This document shows, in pieces, positions 1-12,000 of a stretch of 60,000 nt of DNA. The stretch is from Liolophura sinensis. Lineage: Eukaryota; Mollusca; Polyplacophora; Chitonida; Chitonidae. Made by a program: the position numbers and the translations under genes. Location: positions 82,072,644-82,132,643 of the forward strand of contig NC_088295.1 of assembly GCF_032854445.1 (NCBI RefSeq), in the 5' to 3' direction. Each line of letters opens with the position of its first letter. The stretch's first letter is position 1. The notes beneath the pieces were generated by a model, which did not search any database, was not told the origin of the DNA, and worked only from the letters and a program-made list of their open reading frames with translations.

Positions 1-3000
1 ACTGTACTGCTCAAAGTTGTTGATTGTGCAGAAGTGGATGTTGGTTGTGTGGTCGGCTCAACCGTTGTTGGCTCTTGAGTACTTGCTGTTGTAACAGACT
101 GAGTACTGGTTACATCTTTACTGCTTGTTATGGTACCTGCTGTGGACATGTCTGTAGTTTGTGTATTAGGTGTCAGTGTTGGCGTTACGGATGGGGTAGA
201 AAATGTAACGGTGGTGGCGGTTGAAGTGTCCGGCTGCGTTGAGCTTGAATTTGTGGTTGATGTCTGTGTTGCGGAAGCTTCCGTCGCCGTTGGTGTGGAC
301 TGCAAAACATCTTGCGTTGTACTCGTATGTACCGAGGCAGTGGTCTGGGTAGACACTGTAGAATCTGTTGTGGGGACAGCGGCAGACACCGTAGATTGTG
401 TGGTCGCTGCGGAAGAGGAGGAAGTGTCCTGGGACACTGTACTGCTCAAAGTTGTTGATGGTGCAGAAGTGGATGTTGGTTGTGTGGTCGGATCAACAGT
501 TGTTGGCTCTTGAGTACTTGCTGTTGTAACAGACTGAGTACTGGTTACATCTTTACTGCTTGTTGTGGTACCTGCTGTGGACATGTCTGAAGTTTGGGTA
601 GTAGGTGTCAGTGTTGGCGCTACGGATGGGGTAGAAAATGTAACGGTGGTGGCGGTTGAAATGTCCGGCTGCGTTGAGCTGGACTTTGTGGTTGATGTCT
701 GTGTTGAGGAAACTTCCGTCGCCGTTGGTGTGGACTGCGAAACATCTTGCGTTGTACTCGTATGTACCGAGGCAGTGGTCTGAGTAGACAGTGTAGAATC
801 TTTTGTGGGGACAGCGGCAGACACCGTAGATTGTGTGGTCGCTGCGGAAGAGGAGGAAGTGTCCTGGGACACTGTACTGCTCAAAGTTGTTGATGGTGCA
901 GAAGTGGATGTTGGTTGTGTGGTCGGCTCAACCGTTGTTGGCTCTTGAGTACTTGCTGTTGTAACAGACTGAGTACTGGTTACATCTTTACTGCTTGTTA
1001 TGGTTCCTGCTGTGGACATGTCTGTAGTTTGAGTAGTAGGTGTCAGTGTTGGCGTTACGGATGGGGTAGAAAATGTAACGGTGGTGGCGGTTGAAATGTC
1101 CGGCTGCGTTGAGCTGGACTTTGTGGTTGATGTCTGTGTTGAGAAAACTTCTGTCGCCGTTGGTGTGGACTGCGAAACATCTTGCGTTGTACTCGTATGT
1201 ACCGAGGCAGTGGTCTGGGTAGACACTGTAGAATCTGTTGTGGGGACATCAGCAGACACCGTATATTGTGTGGTCGCTTCGGAAGAGGAGGAAGTGTCCT
1301 GGGACACTGTACTGCTCAAAGTTGTTGATGGTGCAGAAGTGGATGTTGGTTGTGTGGTCGGCTCAACCGTTGTTGGCTCTTGAGTACTTGCTGTTGTAAC
1401 AGACTGAGTACTGGTTACATCTTTACTGCTTGTTATGGTACCTGCTGTGGACATGTCTGTAGTTTGGGTATTAGGTGTCAGTGTTGGCGTTACGGATGGG
1501 GTAGAAAATGTAACGGTGGTGGCAGTTGAAATGTCCGGCTGCGTTGAGCTGGACTTTGTGGTTGATGTCTGTGTTGAGGAAACTTCCGTCGTCGTTGGTG
1601 TGGACTGCGAAACATCTTGTGTTGTACTAGTATGTACCGAGGCAGTGGTCTGGGTAGACACTGTAGAATCTGTTGTGGGGACATCGGGAGACACCGTAGA
1701 CTGTGTTGTCGATGCGGAAGAGGAGGAAGTGTCCTGGGACACTGTACTGCTCAAAGTTGTTGATGGTGCAGAAGTGGATGTTGGTTGTGTGGTCGGCTCA
1801 ACCGTTGTTGGCTCTTGAGTACTTGCTGTTGTAACAGACTGACTACTGGTTACATCTTTACTGCTTGTTGTGGTACCTGCTGTGGACATGTCTGTAGTTT
1901 GGGTAGTAGGTGTCAGTGTTGGCGTTACGGATGGGGTAGAAAATGTAACGGTGGTGGCGGTTGAAATGTCCGGCTGCGTTGAGCTGGACTTTGTGGTTGA
2001 TGTCTGTGTTGGGGAAACTTCCGTCGCCGTTGGTGTGGACTGCGAAACATCTTGCGTTGTACTTGTATGTACCGAGGCAGTGGTCTGGGTAAACACTGTA
2101 GAATCTGTTGTGGGGACAGCGGCAGACACCGTAGATTGTGTCGTAGATGCGGAAAAGGAGGAAGTATCCTGGGACACTGTACTGCTCAAAGTTGTTGATG
2201 GTGCAGAAGTGGATGTTGGTTGTGTGGTCGCCTCAACCGTTGTTGGCTCTTGAGTACTTGCTGTTGTAACAGACTGAGTACTGGTTGATGTCTGTGTTGA
2301 GGAAACTTCCGTCGCCGTTGGTGTGGACTGCGAAACATCTTGCGTAGTACTCGTATGTACCGAGGCAGTGGTCTGGGTAGACACTGTAGAATCTGTTGTG
2401 GGGACAGCGGCAGACACCGTAGATTGTGTGGTCACTGCGGAAGAGGAGGAAGTGTCCTGGGACACTGTACTGCTCAAAGTTGTTGATGGTGCAGAAGTGG
2501 ATGTTGGTTGTGTGGTCGCCTCAACAGTTGTTGGCTCTTTAGTACTTGCTGTTGTAACAGACTGAGTACTGGTTACATCTTTACTGCTTGTTGTGGTACC
2601 TGCTGTGGACGTGTCTGTAGTTTGGGTAGTAGGTGTCAGTGTTGGCGTTACGGATGGGGTAGAAAATGTAACGGTGTTGGCGGTTGAAGTGTCCGGTTGC
2701 GTTGAGCTGGACTTTGTGGTTGATGTCTGTGGTGAGGAAACTTCCGTCGCCGTTGGTGTGGACTGCGAAACATCTTGCGTTGTACTCGTATGTACCGAGG
2801 CAGTGGTCTGGGTAGACACTGTAGAATCTGTTGTGGGGACAGCGGCAGACATCGTAGATTGTGTGGTTGCTGCGGAAGAGGAGGAAGTGACCTGGGACAC
2901 TGTACTGCTCAAAGTTGTTGATGGTGCAGAAGTGGATGTTGGTTGTGTGGTCGCCTCAACAGTTGTTGGCTCTTGAGTACTTGCTGTTGTAACAGACTGA

Positions 3001-6000
3001 CTACTGGTTACATCTTTACTGCTTGTTGTGGTACCTGCTGTGGACATGTCTGTAGTTTGGGTAGTAGGTGTCAGTGTTGGCGTTACGGATGGGGTAGAAA
3101 ATGTAACGGTGGTGGCAGTTGAAATGTCCGGCTGCGTTGAGCTGGACTTTGTGGTTGATGTCTGTGTTGAGGAAACTTCCGTCGCCGTTGGTGTGGACTG
3201 CGAAACATCTTGCGTTGTACTCGTATGTACCGAGGCAGTGGTCTGGGTAGACACTGTAAAATCTGTTGTGGGGACAGCGGCAGACACCGTAGATTGTGTG
3301 GTCACTGCGGAAGAGGAGGAAGTGTCCTGGGACACTGTACTGCTCAAAGTTGTTGATGGTGCAGAAGTGGATGTTGGTTGTGTGGTCGCCTCAACCGTTG
3401 TTGGCTCTTGAGTACTTGCTGTTGTAACAGTCTGAGTACTGCTTACATCTTTACTGCTTGTTGTGGTACCTGCTGTGGACATGTCTGTAGTTTGGGTACT
3501 AGGTATCGGTGTTGGCGCTACGGATGGGGTAGAAAATGTAACGGTTTTGGCGGTTGAAGTGTCCGGCTGCTTTGAGCTGGACTTTGTGGTTGATGTCTGT
3601 GTTGAGGAAATTTCCGTCGCCGTTGGTGTGGACTGCGAAACATCTTGCGTTGTACTCGTATGTACCGAGGCAGTGGTCTGGGTAGACACTGTAGAATCTG
3701 TTGTGTCGACAGCGGCAGGCACCGTAGATTGTGTGGTCGCTGCGGAAGAGGAGGAAGTGTCCTGGGACACTGTACTGCTCAAAGTTGTTGATGGTGCAGA
3801 AGTGGATGTTGGTTGTGTGGTCGGATCAACCGTTGTTGACTTTTGATTACTTGCTGTTGTAACAGACTGAGTACTGGTTACATCTTTACTGCTTGTTGTG
3901 GTACCTGCTGTGGACATGTCTGTAGTTTGGGTAGTAGTTGTCAGTGTTGGTGTGACGGATGGGGTAGAAAATGTAACGGTGGTGGCGGTTGAAATGTCCG
4001 GCTGCGTTGATCTGGACTTTGTGGTTGATGTCTGTGTTAAGGAAACTTCTGTCGCCGTTGGTGTGGACTGCGAAACATCTTGCGTTGTACTCGTATGTAC
4101 CGAGGCAGTGGTCTGGGTAGACACTGTAGAATCTGTTGTGGGGACAGCGGCAGACACCGTAGATTGTGTGGTCGCTCCAGAAGAGGAGGAAGTGTCCTGG
4201 GACACTGTACTGCTCAAAGTTGTTGATTGTGCAGAAGTGGATGTTGGTTGTGTGGTCGGCTCAACCGTTGTTGGCTCTTGAGTACTTGCTGTTGTAACAG
4301 ACTGAGTAATGGTTACATCTTTACTGCTTGTTGTGCTACCTGCTGTGGACATGTCTGTAGTTTGGGTAGTAGGTGTCAGTGTTGGCGTTACGGATGGGGT
4401 AGAAAATGTAACGGTGGTGGCGGTTGAAATGTCCGGCTGCGTTGATCTGGACTTTGTGGTTGATGTCTGTGTTAAGGAAACTTCTGTCGCCGTTGGTGTG
4501 GACTGCGAAACATCTTGCGTTGTACTCGTATGTACCGAGGCAGTGGTCTGGGTAGACACTGTAGAATCTGTTGTGGGGACAGCGGCAGACACCGTAGATT
4601 GTGTGGTCGCTCCAGAAGAGGAGGAAGTGTCCTGGGACACTGTACTGCTCAAAGTTGTTGATTGTGCAGAAGTGGATGTTGGTTGTGTGGTCGGCTCAAC
4701 CGTTGTTGGCTCTTGAGTACTTGCTGTTGTAACAGACTGAGTAATGGTTACATCTTTACTGCTTGTTGTGCTACCTGCTGTGGACATGTCTGTAGTTTGG
4801 GTAGTAGGTGTCAGTGTTGGCGTTACGGATGGGGTAGAAAATGTAACGGTGGTGGCGGTTGAAGTGTCCGGCTGCGTTGAGCTGGACTTTGTGGTTGATG
4901 TCTGTGTTGAGGAAACTTCCGTCGCCGTTGGTGTGGACTGCAAAACATCTTGCGTTGTACTCGTATGTACCGAGGCAGTGGTCTGGGTAGACACTGTAGA
5001 ATCTTTTGTGGGGACAGCGGCAGACACCGTAGATTGTGTTGTCACTGCGGAAGAGGAGGAAGTGTCCTGGGACACTGTACTGCTCAAAGTTGTTGATTGT
5101 GCAGAAGTGGATGTTGGTTGTGTGGTCGGCTCAACAGTTGTTGGCTCTTGAGTACTTGCTGTTGTAACAGACTGAGTACTGGTTACATCTTTACTGCTTG
5201 TTGTGGTACCTGCTGTGGACAAGTCTGTAGTTTGGGTAGTAGGTGTCAGTGTTGGCGCTACGGATGGGGTAGAAAATGTAACGGTGGTGGCGGTTGAAGT
5301 GTCCGGCTGCGTTGAGCTGGACTTTGTGGTTGATGTCTGTGTTGAGGAAACTTCTGTCGCCGTTGGTGTGGACTGCGAAACATCTTGCGTTGTACTCGTA
5401 TGTACCGAGGCAGTGGTCTGGGTAGACACTGTAGAATCTGTTGTGGGGACATCAGCAGACACCGTATATTGTGTGGTCGCTTCGGAAGAGGAGGAAGTGT
5501 CCTGGGACACTGTACTGCTCAAAGTTGTTGATGGTGCAGAAGTGGATGTTGGTTGTGTGGTCGGCTCAACCGTTGTTGGCTCTTGAGTACTTGCTGTTGT
5601 AACAGACTGAGTACTGGTTACATCTTTACTGCTTGTTATGGTACCTGCTGTGGACATGTCTGTAGTTTGGGTATTAGGTGTCAGTGTTGGCGCTACGGAT
5701 GGGGTAGAAAATGTAACGGTGGCGGCGGTTGAAGTGTCCGGCTGCGTTGAGCTGGACTTTGTGGTTGATGTCTGTGTTGAGGAAACTTCCGTCGCCGTTG
5801 GTGTGGACTGCGAAACATCTTGCGTTGTACTCGTATGTACCGAGGCAGTGGTCTGGGTAGACACTGTAGAATCTGTTGTGGGGACATCAGCAGACACCGT
5901 AGAGTGTGTGGTCGCTGCGGAAGAGGAGGAAGCGTCCTGGGACACTGTACTGCTCAAAGTTGTTGATGGTGCAGAAGTGGATGTTGGTTGTGTGGTCGGC

Positions 6001-9000
6001 TCAACCGTTGTTGGCTCTTGAGTACTTGCTGTTGTAACAGACTGAGTACTGGTTACATCTTTACTGCTTGTTGTGGTACCTTCCGTGGACATGTCTGTAG
6101 TTTGGGTAGTAGGTGTCAGTGTTGGCGTTACGGATGGGGTAGAAAATGTAACGGTGGTGGCGGTTGAAATGTCCGGCTGCGTTGAGCTGGACTTTGTGGT
6201 TGATGTCTGTGTTGAGGAAACTTCCGTCGCCGTTGGTGTGGACTGCGAAACATCTTGCGTTGTACTCGTATGTACAGAGGCAGTGGTCTGGGTAGACACT
6301 GTAGAATCTTTTGTGGGGACAGCGGCAGACACCGTAGATTGTGTGGTCGCTGCGGAAGAGGAGGAAGTGTCCTGGGACACTGATCTGCTCAAAATTGTTG
6401 ATGGTGCAGAAGTGGATGTTGGTTGTGTGGTCGGCTCAACAGTTGTTGGCTCTTGAGTACTTGCTGTTGTAACAGACTGAGTACTGGTTACATCTTTACT
6501 GCTTGTTGTGATACCTGCTGTGGACATGTCTGTAGTTTGGGTAGTAGGTGTCAGTGTTGGCGTTACGGATGGGGTAGAAAATGTAACGGTGGTGGCAGTT
6601 GAAATGTCCGGCTGCGTTGAGCTGGACTTTGTGGTTGATGTCTGTGTTGAGGAAACTTCCGTCGCCGTTGGTGTGGACTGCGAAACATCTTGCGTTGTAC
6701 TCGTATGTACCGAGGCAGTGGTCTGGGTAGACACTGTAAAATCTGTTGTGGGGACAGCGGCAGACACCGTAGATTGTGTGGTCACTGCGGAAGAGGAGGA
6801 AGTGTCCTGGGACACTGTACTGCTCAAAGTTGTTGATGGTGCAGAAGTGGATGTTGGTTGTGTGGTCGCCTCAACCGTTGTTGGCTCTTGAGTACTTGCT
6901 GTTGTAACAGTCTGAGTACTGCTTACATCTTTACTGCTTGTTGTGGTACCTGCTGTGGACATGTCTGTAGTTTGGGTACTAGGTATCGGTGTTGGCGCTA
7001 CGGATGGGGTAGAAAATGTAACGGTTTTGGCGGTTGAAGTGTCCGGCTGCTTTGAGCTGGACTTTGTGGTTGATGTCTGTGTTGAGGAAATTTCCGTCGC
7101 CGTTGGTGTGGACTGCGAAACATCTAGCGTTGTACTCGTATGTACCGAGGCAGTGGTCTGGGTAGACACTGTAGAATCTGTTGTGTCGACAGCGGCAGGC
7201 ACCGTAGATTGTGTGGTCGCTGCGGAAGAGGAGGAAGTGTCCTGGGACACTGTACTGCTCAAAGTTGTTGATGGTGCAGAAGTGGATGTTGGTTGTGTGG
7301 TCGGATCAACCGTTGTTGGCTTTTGATTACTTGCTGTTGTAACAGACTGAGTACTGGTTACATCTTTACTGCTTGTTGTGGTACCTGCTGTGGACATGTC
7401 TGTAGTTTGGGTAGTAGTTGTCAGTGTTGGCGTTACGGATGGGGTAGAAAATGTAACGGTGGTGGCGGTTGAAATGTCCGGCTGCGTTGATCTGGACTTT
7501 GTGGTTGATGTCTGTGTTAAGGAAACTTCTGTCGCCGTTGGTGTGGACTGCGAAACATCTTGCGTTGTACTCGTATGTACCGAGGCAGTGGTCTGGGTAG
7601 ACACTGTAGAATCTGTTGTGGGGACAGCGGCAGACACCGTAGATTGTGTGGTCGCTCCAGAAGAGGAGGAAGTGTCCTGGGACACTGTACTGCTCAAAGT
7701 TGTTGATTGTGCAGAAGTGGATGTTGGTTGTGTGGTCGGCTCAACCGTTGTTGGCTCTTGAGTACTTGCTGTTGTAACAGACTGAGTAATGGTTACATCT
7801 TTACTGCTTGTTGTGGTACCTGCTGTGGACATGTCTGTAGTTTGGGTAGTAGGTGTCAGTGTTGGCGTTACGGATGGGGTAGAAAATGTAACGGTGGTGG
7901 CCGTTGAAGTGTCCGGCTGCGTTGAGCTGGACTTTGTGGTTGATGTCTGTGTTGAGGAAACTTCCGTCGCCGTTGGTGTGGACTGCAAAACATCTTGCGT
8001 TGTACTCGTATGTACCGAGGCAGTGGTCTGGGTAGACACTGTAGAATCTTTTATGGGGACAGCGGCAGACACCGTAGATTGTGTTGTCACTGCGGAAGAG
8101 GAGGAAGTGTCCTGGGACACTGTACTGCTCAAAGTTGTTGATTGTGCAGAAGTGGATGTTGGTTGTGTGGTCGGCTCAACAGTTGTTGGTTCTTGAGTAC
8201 TTGCTGTTGTAACAGACTGAGTACTGGTTACATCTTTACTGCTTGTTGTGGTACCTGCTGTGGACAAGTCTGTAGTTTGGGTAGTAGGTGTCAGTGTTGG
8301 CGTTACGGATGGGGTAGAAAATGTAACGGTGGTGGCGGTTGAAGTGTCCGGCTGCGTTGAGCTTGACTTTGTGGTTGATGTCTGTGTTGCGGAAGCTTCC
8401 GTCGCCGTTGGTGTGGACTGCGAAACATCTTGCGTTGTACTCGTATGTACCGAGGCAGTGGTCTGGGTAGACACTGTAGAATCTGTTGTGGGGACAGCGG
8501 CAGACACCGTAGATTGTGTGGTCGCTGCGGAAGAGGAGGAAGTGTCCTGGGACACTGTACTGCTCAAAGTTGTTGATGGTGCAGAAGTGGATGTTGGTTG
8601 TGTGGTCGGATCAACAGTTGTTGGCTCTTGAGTACTTGCTGTTGTAACAGACTGACTACTGGTTACATCTTTACTGCTTGTTGTGATACCTGCTGTGGAC
8701 ATGTCTGTAGTTTGGGTAGTAGGTGTCAGTGTTGGCGCTACGGATGGGGTAGAAAATGTAACGGTGGTGGCGGTTGAAATGTCCGGCTGCGTTGAGCTGG
8801 ACTTTGTGGTTGATGTCTGTGTTGAGGAAACTTCCGTCGCCGTTGGTGTGGACTGCGAAACATCTTGCGTTGTACTCGTATGTACCGAGGCAGTGGTCTG
8901 AGTAGACAGTGTAGAATCTTTTGTGGGGACATCAGCAGACACCGTAGATTGTGTGGTCGCTGCGGAAGAGGAGGAAGTGTCCTGGGACACTGTACTGCTC

Positions 9001-12000
9001 AAAGTTGTTGATGGTGCAGAAGTGGATGTTGGTTGTGTGGTCGGCTCAACCGTTGTTGGCTCTTGAGTACTTGCTGTTGTAACAGACTGAGTACTGGTTA
9101 CATCTTTACTGCTTGTTATGGTTCCTGCTGTGGACATGTCAGTAGTTTGAGTAGTAGGTGTCAGTGTTGGCGTTACGGATGGGGTAGAAAATGTAACGGT
9201 GGTGGCGGTTGAAATGTCCGGCTGCGTTGAGCTGGACTTTGTGGTTGATGTCTGTGTTGAGGAAACTTCTGTCGCCGTTGGTGTGGACTGCGAAACATCT
9301 TGTGTAGTACTCGTATGTACCGAGGCAGTGGTCTGGGTAGACACTGTAGAATCTGTTGTGGGGACAGCGGCAGACACCGTATATTGTGTGGTCGCTTCGG
9401 AAGAGGAGGAAGTGTCCTGGGACACTGTACTGCTCAAAGTTGTTGATTGTGCAGAAGTGGATGTTGGTTGTGTGGTCGGCTCAACCGTTGTTGGCTCTTG
9501 AGTACTTGCTGTTGTAACAGACTGAGTACTGGTTACATCTTTACTGCTTGTTATGGTACCTGCTGTGGACATGTCTGTAGTTTGGGTATTAGGTGTCAGT
9601 GTTGGCGTTACGGATGGGGTAGAAAATGTAACGGTGGTGGCGGTTGAAGTGTCCGGCTGCGTTGAGCTTGAATTTGTGGTTGATGTCTGTGTTGCGGAAG
9701 CTTCCGTCGCCGTTGGTGTGGACTGCAAAACATCTTGCGTTGTACTCGTATGTACCGAGGCAGTGGTCTGGGTAGACACTGTAGAATCTGTTGTGGGGAC
9801 AGCGGCAGACACCGTAGATTGTGTGGTTGCTGCGGAAGAGGAGGAAGTGTCCTGGGACACTGTACTGCTCAAAGTTGTTGATGGTGCAGAAGTGGATGTT
9901 GGTTGTGTGGTCGGATCAACAGTTGTTGGCTCTTGAGTACTTGCTGTTGTAACAGACTGAGTACTGGTTACATCTTTACTGCTTGTTGTGGTACCTGCTG
10001 TGGACATGTCTGAAGTTTGGGTAGTAGGTGTCAGTGTTGGCGCTACGGATGGGGTAGAAAATGTAACGATGGTGGCGGTTGAAATGTCCGGCTGCGTTGA
10101 GCTGGACTTTGTGGTTGATGTCTGTGTTGAGGAAACTTCCGTCGCCGTTGGTGTGGACTGCAAAACATCTTGCGTTGTACTCGTATGTACCGAGGCAGTG
10201 GTCTGAGTAGACAGTGTAGAATCTTTTGTGGGGACAGCGGCAGACACCGTAGAGTGTGTGGTCGCTGCGGAAGAGGAGGAAGTGTCCTGGGACACTGTAC
10301 TGCTCAAAGTTGTTGATGGTGCAGAAGTGGATGTTGGTTGTGTGGTCGGCTCAACCGTTGTTGGCTCTTGAGTACTTGCTGTTGTAACAGACTGAGTACT
10401 GGTTACATCTTTACTGCTTGTTATGGTTCCTGCTGTGGACATGTCTGTAGTTTGAGTAGTAGGTGTCAGTGTTGGCGTTACGGATGGGGTAGAAAATGTA
10501 ACGGTGGTGGCGGTTGAAATGTCCGGCTGCGTTGAGCTGGACTTTGTGGTTGATGTCTGTGTTGAGGAAACTTCTGTCGCCGTTGGTGTGGACTGCGAAA
10601 CATCTTGCGTTGTACTCGTATGTACCGAGGCAGTGGTCTGGGTAGACACTGTAGAATCTGTTGTGGGGACATCAGCAGACACCGTATATTGTGTGGTCGC
10701 TTCGGAAGAGGAGGAAGTGTCCTGGGACACTGTACTGCTCAAAGTTGTTGATGGTGCAGAAGTGGATGTTGGTTGTGTGGTCGGCTCAACCGTTGTTGGC
10801 TCTTGAGTACTTGCTGTTGTAACAGACTGAGTACTGGTTACATCTTTACTGCTTGTTATGGTACCTGCTGTGGACATGTCTGTAGTTTGGGTATTAGGTG
10901 TCAGTGTTGGCGCTACGGATGGGGTAGAAAATGTAACGGTGGTGGCGGTTGAAGTGTCCGGCTGCGTTGAGCTGGACTTTGTGGTTGATGTCTGTGTTGA
11001 GGAAACTTCCGTCGCCGTTGGTGTGGACTGCGAAACATCTTGCGTTGTACTCGTATGTACCGAGGCAGTTGTCTGGGTAGACACTGTAGAATCTGTTGTG
11101 GGGACATCAGCAGACACCGTAGAGTGTGTGGTCGCTGCGGAAGAGGAGGAAGCGTCCTGGGACACTGTACTGCTCAAAGTTGTTGATGGTGCAGAAGTGG
11201 ATGTTGGTTGTGTGGTCGGCTCAACCGTTGTTGGCTCTTGAGTACTTGCTGTTGTAACAGACTGAGTACTGGTTACATCTTTACTGCTTGTTGTGGTACC
11301 TTCCGTGGACATGTCTGTAGTTTGGGTAGTAGGTGTCAGTGTTGGCGTTACGGATGGGGTAGAAAATGTAACGGTGGTGGCGGTTGAAATGTCCGGCTGC
11401 GTTGAGCTGGACTTTGTGGTTGATGTCTGTGTTGAGGAAACTTCCGTCGCCGTTGGTGTGGACTGCGAAACATCTTGCGTTGTACTCGTATGTACAGAGG
11501 CAGTGGTCTGGGTAGACACTGTAGAATCTTTTGTGGGGACAGCGGCAGACACCGTAGATTGTGTGGTCGCTGCGGAAGAGGAGGAAGTGTCCTGGGACAC
11601 TGATCTGCTCAAAATTGTTGATGGTGCAGAAGTGGATGTTGGTTGTGTGGTCGGCTCAACAGTTGTTGGCTCTTGAGTACTTGCTGTTGTAACAGACTGA
11701 GTACTGGTTACATCTTTACTGCTTGTTGTGATACCTGCTGTGGGCATGTCTGTAGTTTGGGTAGTAGGTGTCAGTGTTGGCGTTACGGATGGGGTAGAAA
11801 ATGTAACGGTGGTGGCCGTTGAAATGTCCGGCTGCGTTGAGCTGGACTTTGTGGTTGATGTCTGTGTTGAGGAAACTTCCGTCGTCGTTGGTGTGGACTG
11901 CGAAACATCTTGTGTTGTACTAGTATGTACCGAGGCAGTGGTCTGGGTAGACACTGTAGAATCTGTTGTGGGGACATCGGCAGACACCGTAGACTGTGTT

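Larger units (their letters stand above)
1..2574. repeat. Higher-order block repeated at 9,424-12,867
   Basis: Bases 1 to about 1,480 match 9,424 to about 10,900 at an offset of 9,423, through shared rare sites such as GAGCTTGAATTTG and GTTGCGGAAGCTTCC. Bases about 1,490-2,500 match about 11,783-12,793 at an offset of 10,293, through GGTAAACACTG and GATGCGGAAAAGG. The second copy contains two extra full units (870 bp). Confidence 0.85.

Noticed and set aside
24-224. Cys-rich 66-codon plus-strand frames that resemble small secreted peptides
   Set aside because: Present or absent between units through single substitutions at a start or stop; a by-product of TGT/TGC from reversed ACA/GCA codons.
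130-513. Plus-strand open frames of about 127 codons (Val/Glu/Asp-rich, starting MVPAV), repeated in nearly every unit
   Set aside because: They are antisense shadows of the Ser/Thr frame. Each ends at the same TGA in every unit, and variants look random in this frame while the minus frame stays open for thousands of codons.
1055-1249. Minus-strand 64-codon basic frames (MSPQQILQ type) and the 103-codon versions
   Set aside because: Off-frame readings of the same repeat, dependent on the GGGGACATCAGCAG variant; no independent support.
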